From Nocardioides luteus (GTDB lineage: Bacteria; Actinomycetota; Actinomycetes; Propionibacteriales; Nocardioidaceae), in assembly GCF_015752315.1 (NCBI RefSeq), contig NZ_JADOVJ010000001.1, positions 2,534,501 to 2,598,500 on the forward strand: a DNA stretch of 64,000 nucleotides, in the 5' to 3' direction. This document shows positions 1 through 8,133 of the stretch, piece after piece. The notes below the pieces were generated by a model. It was given only the letters and a program-made list of their open reading frames with translations. It was not told the DNA's origin and searched no databases. The position numbers and the translations under genes are program-made. How positions within the stretch are numbered: position 1 is the first letter of the stretch; the number at the start of each line of letters is the position of its first letter.

Positions 1-1
1 G

Positions 2-499
2 CGGCGGCGCGATCCCGTGGACGACACCTTCCTCTTCCGCCAGGGCCCGGCCCAGGGGCTCGGCACGGTGGCCTTCCACGACTGGCGTGCGGTGTACGCC
101 GCATGGGCCCACCTGCCGAACGTGAGGCTTCTCCTCGAGCAGGTCGACGCCTTCCAGGCGCTGCTCGTCACGACGCCGCTGTCCAAGGCCCAGATGCGCG
201 ACCTGGACCTGCTCCTGGTCGTCGGCGACATCTTCACCACGGTCGCCTACGGCGACCTCATCCTGCAGCAGGCGACGATCTGGGGCGTCGGCGACGACCT
301 GGTCGAGAGCATCTTCGAGGTCATGGTCGGAGACGTCTCCGCCCACGCCCTGACCCTGACGCGCAAGCCGTCGCTGACCGACGCGCAGGCCAGGGCCGCT
401 GACGCCATCCAGCGCCGTCCCGCCTTCGACGCCGAGCGCACCGCCCGGGTGTGGGCGGAGGCCCGCGCCACCGCCGGCACCTACGCGATGAACCCGTGA
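2..499 (+). CDS. Acyl-CoA-dehydrogenase-like protein, 3' part only
   Basis: The reading frame is open to the left window edge, so about 165 C-terminal residues are visible; the GTG at 17 is probably an internal valine. The visible part is mostly helical in character and ends in a YAMNP tail. Its C-terminal pattern (DDLVESIFEVMVGD, then a KPSLTD segment and an R/W-rich last helix) reminds me of the C-terminal domain of a group of large acyl-CoA dehydrogenases, but no FAD or catalytic motif lies in the visible part. It is followed 22 nt later by an oxygenase gene in the same direction, suggesting one transcript. The family assignment is a guess from pattern memory. Confidence 0.5.
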   Translation, partial: RRRDPVDDTFLFRQGPAQGLGTVAFHDWRAVYAAWAHLPNVRLLLEQVDAFQALLVTTPLSKAQMRDLDLLLVVGDIFTTVAYGDLILQQATIWGVGDDLVESIFEVMVGDVSAHALTLTRKPSLTDAQARAADAIQRRPAFDAERTARVWAEARATAGTYAMNP

Positions 500-521
500 A
501 CCGACCGAGGAGGAGCAAGCG

Positions 522-1577
522 ATGAAGAAGACGCGCGAGATCACGCCGCACGAGGACTACGGGTTCTTCGGCCCGGACTCCATCACCCAGAAGGTCTGGG
601 GCCATCCGGCGGTCCCGCTGATGGGCATCGTACGAGCGGTGACGATCGAGGAGCTCGATCCCAACCTCCTCGCCGCCGTGCACAACACCGGTGCGAACTA
701 CGACCGGCTCGACACGCGCTACGCCAGGACGGTCCAGTACTTCGCCGCGGTGGCGTTCGCGGACAGCCGGACCGTTGCGAAGATGGCCGACGTGCTGGTC
801 AAGATCCACTCCAAGGCGATCGGCATCGAGCCGGTCAGCGGCAATCGGTACGACGCCAACGACCCCGACTCCCAGCTCTGGATCCTGATCACGGGCTGGC
901 ACTCGGTCCTCACCGCCTACGAGACGTTCGGGCCCGGCAGGCTCTCGGACGCCGAGGTCGAGCAGTTCTGGGCCGAGTGCGCGATCGCCGCGGAGTTCCA
1001 GACCTGCGACCCGCGCGCGGTTCCGCGCACCCGCGAGGCGGTGCGTGCGTACTTCGAGGAGTGGCGTCCCAGGCTCGCGGCGAGCGAGGCCACCCAGCGG
1101 ATGATGCACCACCTGCTGAACGGCACCAACGCGATCCTTCCCCGCAAGGGTCTGCTCGGCCTGGCCCGGCCGATCGCGAACGCGTTGGTCTGCAGGGCGA
1201 CGATCGCCACCCTGCCGCGACACATGCGTCGGCTCGCCGACATCCGGCAGTCACGGGTGACGGACATGGTGGTGATCGCGATCATGAGGGCGATGCTGGC
1301 GCCCGCCCACCGGAGTCGCACGCTGCAGCGGTGGATCCTCGGCATCCTCGCACCGAAGGTCCTGCCGATCATGGATCCCGTCTGGCGCGGTGTCCCGCCC
1401 GTGCACCCGGTCGTGCTCACGCCCGCCGAGGCGCGGGAACGCTACGGGTACGTCAAGCCGGCCCAGGCGCATCTCGAGCTGCGTGCGCGCCAGCGGGCGC
1501 GCGTCTTCGACGACCGTCAGGCCCCGAGCGACGAAGGCCTGATCGAGTCCCAGCCCATCCTGGGGACTCTCGGCTGA
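522..1577 (+). CDS. MpaB-family oxygenase (DUF2236)
   Basis: 351 aa. The N-terminal FGPDSITQKVWGHPAV segment, the conserved R-Y-x-R-T segment near residues 66-72, and the H...Y.ANDPDSQLWI...H pattern around residues 92-127 are those of the DUF2236 / MpaB / rubber-oxygenase (Lcp-like) family, proposed heme-dependent oxygenases. The substrate cannot be read from sequence. The ATG at 522 follows a strong GAGGAGG Shine-Dalgarno sequence. It is the last gene of its transcript and converges on ltp3 across a strong hairpin. Proximity to sterol genes suggests, but does not show, a role with a terpenoid or steroid substrate. Confidence 0.8.
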   Translation: MKKTREITPHEDYGFFGPDSITQKVWGHPAVPLMGIVRAVTIEELDPNLLAAVHNTGANYDRLDTRYARTVQYFAAVAFADSRTVAKMADVLVKIHSKAIGIEPVSGNRYDANDPDSQLWILITGWHSVLTAYETFGPGRLSDAEVEQFWAECAIAAEFQTCDPRAVPRTREAVRAYFEEWRPRLAASEATQRMMHHLLNGTNAILPRKGLLGLARPIANALVCRATIATLPRHMRRLADIRQSRVTDMVVIAIMRAMLAPAHRSRTLQRWILGILAPKVLPIMDPVWRGVPPVHPVVLTPAEARERYGYVKPAQAHLELRARQRARVFDDRQAPSDEGLIESQPILGTLG

Positions 1578-1604
1578 ACGCCTGCCGCGGATCGCTGTCG
1601 CCGC

Positions 1605-1645
1605 TGGCTCCCGGTCGGTCACGACAGGTGACCGACCGGGAGCCA
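1605..1645. terminator. Bidirectional hairpin terminator
   Basis: Perfect 17-bp inverted repeat: 1605-1621 pairs with 1629-1645 around a 7-nt loop. It sits between the convergent stop codons of the MpaB-family gene (1577) and ltp3 (1673). There is no clear T tract on either side, as is common in high-GC actinobacteria. Confidence 0.85.
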
Positions 1646-1672
1646 GGCGTTCGCTGTTGGCCGAGGCAGGGG

Positions 1673-2836
1673 CTAGTTCCCCGGCTGCTCGGACCCCACG
1701 ACCCACATCGAGAAGAACTGCGACCCGCCGCCGTAGGCGTGCCCGAGCGCCCGGCGGGCACCGTCGACCTGGTGCTCGCCGGCCCGGCCCCTGACCTGCA
1801 GGGCGGCCTCGGCGAAGCGGAGCATCCCGGAGGCGCCGATGGGGTTGGAGGAGAGCACGCCGCCGCTCATGTTGACCGGCAGGCTCCCGCCGATGGCGGT
1901 CTCGCCGGCCTCGCTGAGCTTCCACCCCTCGCCCTCCGGCGCGAAGCCGAGGTTCTCGAGCCACATCGGCTCGAACCAGGCGAACGGCACGTAGATCTCG
2001 GCGCAGTCGATCTCGCGGGCCGGGTCGGTGATCCCGGTCGCCTTCCACAGCGCCGCCGCGGCCTCGCGGCCGGCCTGCGGGTTGACCTGGTCGCGCTCGG
2101 CGGCGGAGGTGGGCTCCGAGCGCATCGCGGTGCCGTGGATCCAGGCAGGTGCCTCGTACGTCTTGGCGACGTCCTCCGAGGCGATCACCATCGCGCAGGC
2201 GCCGTCGGAGGAGGGGCAGGTCTCGTCGTAGTGGATGGGGTCCCACAGCATCTGCGAGGCCAGCACGGACTCGACCGTGGTGCCCTCGTTGTGCAGGTGC
2301 GCGTAGGGGTTCTTGAGCGCGTTGTTGCGGTCCTTGGCCGCGACGATGGCGCCGATGTGCGAGGGCGCCTCGGAGCGGCGGATGTAGGAGCGTACGTGCG
2401 GGGCGAAGTAGCCGCCGGCACCGGCGTGCACCGGCATCACGAACGGGATCGGCACCGACAGTGCCCACATCGCGTTGGACTCCGACTGCTTCTCGAAGGC
2501 GACGGTGAGCACCTTCTTGTGCACGCCTGCCTGCACCAGCGAGGAGGCCACGATCGCGGTCGAGCCGCCGACCGAGCCGGCGGTGTGCACCCTCAGCAGC
2601 GGCTTGCCGGCCGCGCCCAGCGCCTCGGCCAGGTAGAGCTCGGGCATCATCACGCCCTCGAAGAGGTCCGGCGCCTTGCCGATGACGATGGCGTCGACCT
2701 CGTCGAGGGTCAGCCCGGCGTCCTCGAGGGCCCGGTCCATCGCCTCGCGGCACAGCCCGGCCATCGAGACGTCCTCGCGCTTGGCGCGGTGGTGGGTCTG
2801 GCCGATCCCGATCACGGCCGCGGGAACCTTGCTCAC
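1673..2836 (-). CDS. ltp3: Thiolase-fold lipid-transfer/aldolase protein Ltp3
   Basis: 387 aa from GTG 2836, which overlaps the ltp4 stop as GTGA; a longer reading from 2872 would run back into ltp4. It has the SCP2-thiolase fold (VIGIGQT start, VRVHTAGSVGGSTA in the nucleophile loop, GHAYGGGSQFF at the C-terminus). The position where thiolases carry the catalytic cysteine reads Ser/Val, so a retro-aldolase role is likelier than thiolysis, as in the Ltp2 group. Gene order ltp3-ltp4-DUF35 divergent from an LLM gene matches M. tuberculosis Rv3523-Rv3522-Rv3521/Rv3520c. Ltp3 and Ltp4 of Rhodococcus are implicated in breakdown of C-24-branched sterol side chains. Expected to act with the DUF35 partner under KstR-type control from 4886-4899. 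Confidence 0.85.
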   Translation of the reverse strand: MSKVPAAVIGIGQTHHRAKREDVSMAGLCREAMDRALEDAGLTLDEVDAIVIGKAPDLFEGVMMPELYLAEALGAAGKPLLRVHTAGSVGGSTAIVASSLVQAGVHKKVLTVAFEKQSESNAMWALSVPIPFVMPVHAGAGGYFAPHVRSYIRRSEAPSHIGAIVAAKDRNNALKNPYAHLHNEGTTVESVLASQMLWDPIHYDETCPSSDGACAMVIASEDVAKTYEAPAWIHGTAMRSEPTSAAERDQVNPQAGREAAAALWKATGITDPAREIDCAEIYVPFAWFEPMWLENLGFAPEGEGWKLSEAGETAIGGSLPVNMSGGVLSSNPIGASGMLRFAEAALQVRGRAGEHQVDGARRALGHAYGGGSQFFSMWVVGSEQPGN

Positions 2837-3903
2837 TTGCCTCTCCCGTTCTCCTGGGCTTCCATCACGCACACGAGGTTCTGCTGCAGTGCCGGCCCGC
2901 TGGTCGCGTGGCCGAGCACCTTGTCGGCGCTGCCGTCCCAGATGTGCTTGGCGGCCTCGCCGATCCGGATCGCCCCGGCGCTGAACATCGGGTTGGCGGC
3001 GAGCGCCCCACCCGAAGGACTGACCTGTACGTCACCACCCAGCCTGAGCGCGGAGCGCAGGACGAGCTCCTGGTGGCTGAACGGCGCGTGCAGCTCGGCG
3101 ACCTGGACGCCGGCGGTGCCGCCCACGGCGGCCGCAGCCCGCTGCGCCGAGCCCGAGACGGTCAGGTCGCGGGTGCCGAGGTGGAGGCCGTCGGAACTGT
3201 GCGCGATCCCGGTGATCCAGGCAGGACGCTGGTTGGCCTCGTAGGCCCGGTCGCCGGCGGCGAGCACGATCGCGGCCGCGCCGTCGGTCACCGGCGCACA
3301 GTCGTGCTTGCGCAGCGGGTCGGCGAACATCGGCCGGGCGAGCAGCTCGCTCACCGAGGAGCCTCCGGCCCGGACGGCGTACTCGTTCTTCTCGGCGTCG
3401 GTCAGGGACCGGTTGACGATCTCGGCCATCGCGGCCTCGTCCCAGAGCCCGGCGTCGAGCCCGAGGCGCGCCTGCAGCGCGGCCAGGGACACGGTGTCGG
3501 GCCACAACGGCGTCATCGTGTAGGGGTCGAGTTGGAGCGTCAGCGTCCGACGGAGCACGCCCGCGGACGCCTTGCCGAACCCGAAGACCAGCGCGGTGTC
3601 CACCTCGCCGGTCTGGATCTTCACCCAGGCCTCGTAGAGCGCCCACGCGGCGTCCATCTCCACGTGCGACTCGTTGACCGGCGGCAGCACCCCGATCGCG
3701 TCGATCGCGCTCACGAACGAGAACGAGCGTCCGGCCAGGTAGTCCGAGGAGCCGGAGCACCAGAACCCGATGTCCGATCTGCCCCATCCGGTCTGGTCAT
3801 AGCACTCGGCCAGGATCGGCACGAGCAGCTCGGCCATGCTCGGCGATCCGTCGAAGTCCTTCATCTGTCGCTGGGCGAACCCGACGACGGCAACGTCTCT
3901 CAT
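2833..3903 (-). CDS. ltp4: Thiolase-fold aldolase-like protein Ltp4
   Basis: 356 aa. The start at 3903 (MRDVAVVGFAQRQ) is preceded by a GAGAGAGGA ribosome site; the longer frame from 3966 would overlap the DUF35 gene. SCP2-thiolase family fold: N-terminal VVGFAQ strand, CAPVTDGAAAIVLA in the middle, GALAANPMFSAG and GHATSGPALQQN near the C-terminus. The loop that normally holds the nucleophilic cysteine (NESHVEMDAAWA) has none. It sits between the DUF35 gene (19-nt gap) and ltp3 (4-nt overlap) in one operon. By synteny it corresponds to Rv3522; a joint Ltp3/Ltp4 enzyme with DUF35 is an inference. Confidence 0.85.
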   Translation of the reverse strand: MRDVAVVGFAQRQMKDFDGSPSMAELLVPILAECYDQTGWGRSDIGFWCSGSSDYLAGRSFSFVSAIDAIGVLPPVNESHVEMDAAWALYEAWVKIQTGEVDTALVFGFGKASAGVLRRTLTLQLDPYTMTPLWPDTVSLAALQARLGLDAGLWDEAAMAEIVNRSLTDAEKNEYAVRAGGSSVSELLARPMFADPLRKHDCAPVTDGAAAIVLAAGDRAYEANQRPAWITGIAHSSDGLHLGTRDLTVSGSAQRAAAAVGGTAGVQVAELHAPFSHQELVLRSALRLGGDVQVSPSGGALAANPMFSAGAIRIGEAAKHIWDGSADKVLGHATSGPALQQNLVCVMEAQENGRGK

Positions 3904-3922
3904 ACGGTCCTCTCTCCCGGGC

Positions 3923-4876
3923 CTAGAGGTGGTGCTTGTAGCTGTCGAAGTCCGCGTCCGGCTCACCGGTCGGCGCGAAGTGGCTGATGTTCTCGATGCT
4001 GGTGCCCCACTCCTCGCGCGGCTTCCACACCGCCTTGACCCGCATCCCCATCCGGACCTCCTCGGCCGGGACCTCCAGGATCAGGTGCTGCAGCGCGATG
4101 TCGGCGCCGTCGAGGAGGACGTACGCGGAGACGTAGGGCGGCTTGATCCGCTGTCCCAGGAACGGCACGTTGACGACGCAGAACGTGGTCACGGTCCCGA
4201 CGTCGGAGAGCTCGATCTCCTCCGAGGTCGGCACGCCGTCGGTCGGGCACGCGCCGCGGGGCGGGACGTAGACCTTGCGGCACTTCGGGCACCGCTGGCC
4301 CACGATCCGGCCCTCCGCCAGGCCGCGGAAGAACGAGGACTCCTCCGGGGAGGCCGCGTACTGGTAGTCGAGGCTGACCGGGGTGACGATCAGGCCGACA
4401 TCGTCGGTGCCGCCCGCCGGCGTACCCGTCTCAGGGGCGTTGCCGTCGTCGGCCACGAAGACCAGGTCGGTGACCGACCCGGTGCGTTCCTCGGCCCAGC
4501 GTGCGCGGACCCGCATCCCGGTCTCGATGTCGTCGGGGGAGGCGACCTCGACCGCGTGCAGCCACGGGGTGTCGGCGCCGTCGATCGTGATCAGCGCGTA
4601 CGCGAACGGCTTCTGGAACGGCTGGCCGGCGACGGGCTCGCTGACCCAGGTCCACGAGGTGACCGTGCCGGTGTCGGGGAGCTCGACGAACTCGGTCACG
4701 GCCCGGTACGTGACCGGGTCGTACTCGGGTGGTGGGACGGCCACTCGACCGTCACCGAGGCGTCCGCCGACGATGGTGGCGTCCCTCAGTCCGGTGAGGA
4801 AGCGGCCGATCACCGGCCCTGTGGATCTGGTGTAGTCGAAGGCCACCGTCACGGGTGCCTGAAGAGTGCGACTCAT
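3923..4876 (-). CDS. Tandem DUF35 OB-fold protein, Rv3521-like
   Basis: 317 aa. Two DUF35-type modules in tandem. The second (roughly residues 165-300) has the rubredoxin-like zinc ribbon CPKC...ACP followed by an OB-fold (VPFLGQRIKPPYVSAYVLLDG). The first (roughly 20-135) keeps the OB-fold but has no cysteine pair. DUF35 proteins such as ChsH2 partner with Ltp-type aldolases and MaoC hydratases in steroid side-chain degradation, so this is the probable partner of Ltp3/Ltp4. The start at 4876 (MSRTLQAP) is chosen over 4912 because the KstR-type box at 4886-4899 lies inside the longer reading. First gene of the DUF35-ltp4-ltp3 operon. Confidence 0.85.
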   Translation of the reverse strand: MSRTLQAPVTVAFDYTRSTGPVIGRFLTGLRDATIVGGRLGDGRVAVPPPEYDPVTYRAVTEFVELPDTGTVTSWTWVSEPVAGQPFQKPFAYALITIDGADTPWLHAVEVASPDDIETGMRVRARWAEERTGSVTDLVFVADDGNAPETGTPAGGTDDVGLIVTPVSLDYQYAASPEESSFFRGLAEGRIVGQRCPKCRKVYVPPRGACPTDGVPTSEEIELSDVGTVTTFCVVNVPFLGQRIKPPYVSAYVLLDGADIALQHLILEVPAEEVRMGMRVKAVWKPREEWGTSIENISHFAPTGEPDADFDSYKHHL

Positions 4877-4885
4877 GGTAGAAAG

Positions 4886-4899
4886 TGAAACACGTTCTA
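4886..4899. promoter_or_regulatory. KstR-type operator 1
   Basis: 14 bp matching T-N2-AAC-N2-GTT-N2-A (tgaAACacGTTctA). It lies 10 bp upstream of the DUF35 start and 67 bp upstream of the LLM start, in the divergent promoter region, so one site could control both directions. Confidence 0.8.
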
Positions 4900-4966
4900 G
4901 TATTGGCCACAACCCGTACGCCCTGCCGAACGGCTACGGAGCCTGCGGACGAAGGAGTCGATGAGA

Positions 4967-6010
4967 GTGAAGCTGGGGCTACAGCTGGGCTACTGGGGAG
5001 CACAGCCGCCGAGCGGGGTCGGCGAGCTCGTCGCCGCCGCGGAAGAGGCCGGGTTCGACGCGATCTTCACCGCCGAGGCGTGGGGGAGCGACGCGTTCAC
5101 GCCGCTGGCCTGGTGGGGCCGGGAGACCTCTCGGGTCCGCCTCGGCACCTCGATCGTGCAGATGTCCGGACGTACGCCGACCTCGATCGCGATGCACGCG
5201 CTGACGCTCGACCATCTCTCCGGTGGCCGGTTCGTCCTCGGGCTCGGGGTGAGCGGCCCGCAGGTGGTCGAGGGCTGGTACGGCCAGCCGTTCGGCAAGC
5301 CGCTGGCCCGCACCCGCGAGGTCGTCTCGATCATCCGCAAGGTGCTCGCCCGGGAGGCGCCGGTGACCAACGACGGCCCGCACTACCCGCTGCCCTTCAC
5401 CGGCGAGGGCTCGGTCGGGCTCGGCAAGCCGCTCAAGCCGATCGTGCACCCGCTGCGCGCGGACATCCCGATCTGGCTCGGCGCGGAGGGCCCCAAGAAC
5501 GTCGCCCAGACCGCGGAGATCGCCGACGGCTGGATCCCGATCTTCTACACGCCCCGTTCCGCGCCGATGTACGCCGACTGGCTGGCCGAGGGCTTCGCCC
5601 GTCCCGGCGCGCGGCGCACCGCCGACGACTTCGAGATCGCCGCGACCTGCCACCTCCAGATCGTCGCCGACGCCGAGGAGAAGAAGGCCGCGCTCGAGGC
5701 GATGAAACCGTTCGCGGCGCTCTACATGGGCGGCATGGGCGCCAAGGAGCAGAACTTCCACAACCAGGTCTTCGAGCGGATGGGCTACGCCGAGCTCGCC
5801 GGCCAGGTCCAGGCCCTCTACCTGACGGGCGAGAAGGAGAAGGCGACCGCGCTCATCCCCGACGAGCTCGTCGACGACCTGCACATCATCGGCACCGAGG
5901 ACGAGGTACGCGACAAGGTGGCCCAGTGGGAGGAGACCGGTGTGACCACGCTGCTGCTGAGCCTCGGCTCGGCCGCCGATGTCCGCCGCATCGCCGAGGT
6001 GCTCGGGTGA
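4967..6010 (+). CDS. F420-dependent LLM-class oxidoreductase, Rv3520c-like
   Basis: 347 aa from GTG 4967 (VKLGLQLGYWG). The ATG at 4961 is the alternative, but the AAGGAG at 4952-4957 is 9 nt from the GTG and only 3 nt from the ATG. Luciferase-like TIM barrel of the bacterial LLM family: N-terminal LGLQLGYWG, GFDAIFTAEAWGSDAFTPLAWW, LDHLSGGRFVLGLGVSGPQV, and IPIWLGAEGPKNVAQTAEIADGW. Cofactor is probably F420. Same divergent arrangement with DUF35/ltp4/ltp3 as Rv3520c in M. tuberculosis. First gene of a run of four (SDR, OYE, thioesterase follow). The substrate is unknown but is presumably a steroid intermediate. Confidence 0.85.
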   Translation: MKLGLQLGYWGAQPPSGVGELVAAAEEAGFDAIFTAEAWGSDAFTPLAWWGRETSRVRLGTSIVQMSGRTPTSIAMHALTLDHLSGGRFVLGLGVSGPQVVEGWYGQPFGKPLARTREVVSIIRKVLAREAPVTNDGPHYPLPFTGEGSVGLGKPLKPIVHPLRADIPIWLGAEGPKNVAQTAEIADGWIPIFYTPRSAPMYADWLAEGFARPGARRTADDFEIAATCHLQIVADAEEKKAALEAMKPFAALYMGGMGAKEQNFHNQVFERMGYAELAGQVQALYLTGEKEKATALIPDELVDDLHIIGTEDEVRDKVAQWEETGVTTLLLSLGSAADVRRIAEVLG

Positions 6011-6041
6011 CGGCGGCGCGTGTCTCTGGGGCGGTCCGCTG

Positions 6042-6899
6042 ATGGCGGTCTACGCCGTCACCGGGTCGGCCTCGGGCATGGGCGCCGCGGTGGTCGAACG
6101 GCTCCTCGACGCCGGACACCGGGTCGTGACCGTGGATCTGCGCGACGCCGACGTGGTCGCCGACCTGTCGACGGCGCAAGGCCGGCGCGATGCCATCGAG
6201 AAGGTGCTGGCAGCGGTCGGCGGCCGGCTCGACGGCGCCGTCCTCGCGGCCGGCCTCGGCCCGGCGCCGGGCCGCGAAAGGCCCGCCCTGATCACCCAGG
6301 TGAACTACTTCGGCGTGGTCGAGCTGCTGGAGGGCTGGCGCGAGGCGCTGGCGGCCGCCGGGAACGCCAAGGTCGTGGTCTTCTCCAGCAACTCCACCAC
6401 GACGATGCCGCTCGTCCCCGGCCGCGCGGTCGCCGCGCTGCTCGCGGGCGACGCGGAGCGGGCGGTGAAGGCGTACCGGATCTTCGGGAAGGGCGCGCCG
6501 GCGATGGCTTACGGCGGCTCGAAGGTCGCCGTCACCCGATGGGTGCGGCGGCGCGCGGTCGAGCCGGAGTGGGTCGGCACCGGGATCCGGCTCAACGCGA
6601 TCGCGCCGGGCGCAGTTCTGACGCCGCTGCTGGAGAGGCAGCTGGCGACGCCGTCGGAGGCGAAGGCGATCAGGTCGTTCCCGGTGCCGGCGGGCGGCTA
6701 CGGTGACCCCGGGCTGCTCGCCGACTGGGTGATCCACATGCTGAGCCCGGCCGCGGACTTCATGGTCGGCAGCGTCGTCGTGGTCGACGGCGGCAGCGAC
6801 GCCTGGTTCCGGGCCGACGACTGGCCACGTCCCGTGCCCGGCCGGCGGCTGCGGGACTATCTGCGCAGGATGCGCGAGTTCCGGAAGACCCGCCCATGA
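6042..6899 (+). CDS. SDR oxidoreductase, 3-alpha-hydroxysteroid-dehydrogenase-like
   Basis: 285 aa from ATG 6042. Rossmann motif TGSASGMG at residues 7-14, then VVTVDLRDADVVADLSTAQGR, AGLG, catalytic Ser in FSSNS and Y-x3-K in AYGGSK; the C-terminal half contains LNAIAPGAVLTPL and VVVDGG. The VDLRDADVVADLST stretch and the insertion before the active-site tyrosine resemble the Comamonas 3-alpha-HSD/carbonyl reductase branch of SDRs, which acts on steroid 3-oxo/hydroxy groups with NAD. That substrate is an inference supported by the steroid context. The stop overlaps the next start by 4 bp (ATGA), indicating translational coupling. Confidence 0.78.
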   Translation: MAVYAVTGSASGMGAAVVERLLDAGHRVVTVDLRDADVVADLSTAQGRRDAIEKVLAAVGGRLDGAVLAAGLGPAPGRERPALITQVNYFGVVELLEGWREALAAAGNAKVVVFSSNSTTTMPLVPGRAVAALLAGDAERAVKAYRIFGKGAPAMAYGGSKVAVTRWVRRRAVEPEWVGTGIRLNAIAPGAVLTPLLERQLATPSEAKAIRSFPVPAGGYGDPGLLADWVIHMLSPAADFMVGSVVVVDGGSDAWFRADDWPRPVPGRRLRDYLRRMREFRKTRP

Positions 6900-8119
6900 C
6901 CGACGCCACGACCGATCCGCTCGCGCCCGCGACCCTCGGGCCGGTGACGCTGCGCAACCGGGTGATCAAGGCGGCGACCTTCGAGGGCGCCTCGCCCGGT
7001 GCGCTGGTCTCGGACCGGCTGATCGACTACCACCTCGCTGTCGCCGAGGGCGGTGTCGGAATGACCACGGTCGCCTATCTCGCGGTGGCGCCGGAGGGAC
7101 GTACGCATGCCGACTGCATCTACTGGCGGCCCGAGGCCCTGCCCGGCCTGACCAGGTTGACCGAGGAGATCCACAAGACCGGAGCGAAGGTCTCGGCCCA
7201 GATCGGCCACGCCGGCCCGGTGGGCAACGCGAAGTCCAACGGCGCCCCCTCGCTGGCGCCCGCGCGGTCGTTCAACGCGCTCGGGATGGCGTTCAACCGC
7301 GCCGCGACCGCGGCCGACCTCGCCCGGGTCGTCGAGCAGCACGGAGCCGCGGCTCGGATGGCCGTGGAGACCGGGTTCGACGCGATCGAGGTCCACCTCG
7401 GCCACAACTACCTGCCTAGCTCCTTCCTCAGTCCGCGTCTCAACCCGCGCACCGACGAGTTCGGCGGGTCGCTCGTCAACCGGGCCTCCTCCCCGCGCCG
7501 CATCCTCGCCGCCGTCCGAGAGGCGGTCGGCGGCCAGGTCGCCGTGCTCGCCAAGATGAACATGCGCGACGGTTACCGCGGCGGGTTCGACCTGCCGGAG
7601 TCGGTGGAGTTCGCGCGGCTGCTGGAGGCCGACGGTCATCTCGACGCGCTCGAGCTCACCGGCGGCTCCTCGTTCATGAACCCGATGTACCTCTTCCGAG
7701 GCGACGCGCCCTACCGCGAGATGGCCGCCAACATGCCGCTGCACCCGGTGATCAGGTTGGGCATGCGGATGGTGGGGAAGGGCTTCTTCAAGGAGTACCC
7801 CTACAAGCCGCTCTACTTCCTCGACACCGCCCGCGAGTTCCGCCGCGCGCTCACGATGCCGCTCGTGCTCCTCGGCGGGGTCACCGACCTGGCCGGGATG
7901 CGGACGGCGATGGACGAAGGCTTCGAGTACGTCGCGATGGCCCGCGCGCTGCTGCGCGAGCCCGATCTGGTCAACCGCCTGCGGGCCGATCCCACGACCG
8001 AGTCGCGATGCATCCACTGCAACCTGTGCATGTCGACCATCTACCCGGGGACCCACTGCCACCTCGACACCGAGCACGTCTACGGTGAGGCTCATCCCCT
8101 CCTGCTGCCCCCATCCTGA
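6896..8119 (+). CDS. Old-yellow-enzyme family FMN oxidoreductase with Fe-S cysteine motif
   Basis: 407 aa. FMN-binding OYE barrel: PVTLRNRVIKAATFEG at the N-terminus, AQIGHAG, GFDAIEVHLGHNYLPSSFLSPRLN, DEFGGS, LLGGVTDLAGM and EYVAMARALLREPDL. Near the C-terminus is C-x2-C-x2-C-x9-C (RCIHCNLCMSTIYPGTHC), like the 4Fe-4S ligands of trimethylamine dehydrogenase and 2,4-dienoyl-CoA reductase. The protein stops there, without the C-terminal NAD/FAD domains of those roughly 670-aa enzymes, so electrons must come from elsewhere. Probably reduces an enone or enoyl-CoA of a steroid intermediate (inference). Coupled to the SDR by ATGA. Confidence 0.8.
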   Translation: MTDATTDPLAPATLGPVTLRNRVIKAATFEGASPGALVSDRLIDYHLAVAEGGVGMTTVAYLAVAPEGRTHADCIYWRPEALPGLTRLTEEIHKTGAKVSAQIGHAGPVGNAKSNGAPSLAPARSFNALGMAFNRAATAADLARVVEQHGAAARMAVETGFDAIEVHLGHNYLPSSFLSPRLNPRTDEFGGSLVNRASSPRRILAAVREAVGGQVAVLAKMNMRDGYRGGFDLPESVEFARLLEADGHLDALELTGGSSFMNPMYLFRGDAPYREMAANMPLHPVIRLGMRMVGKGFFKEYPYKPLYFLDTAREFRRALTMPLVLLGGVTDLAGMRTAMDEGFEYVAMARALLREPDLVNRLRADPTTESRCIHCNLCMSTIYPGTHCHLDTEHVYGEAHPLLLPPS

Positions 8120-8133
8120 ACGCGAGGACCCAG

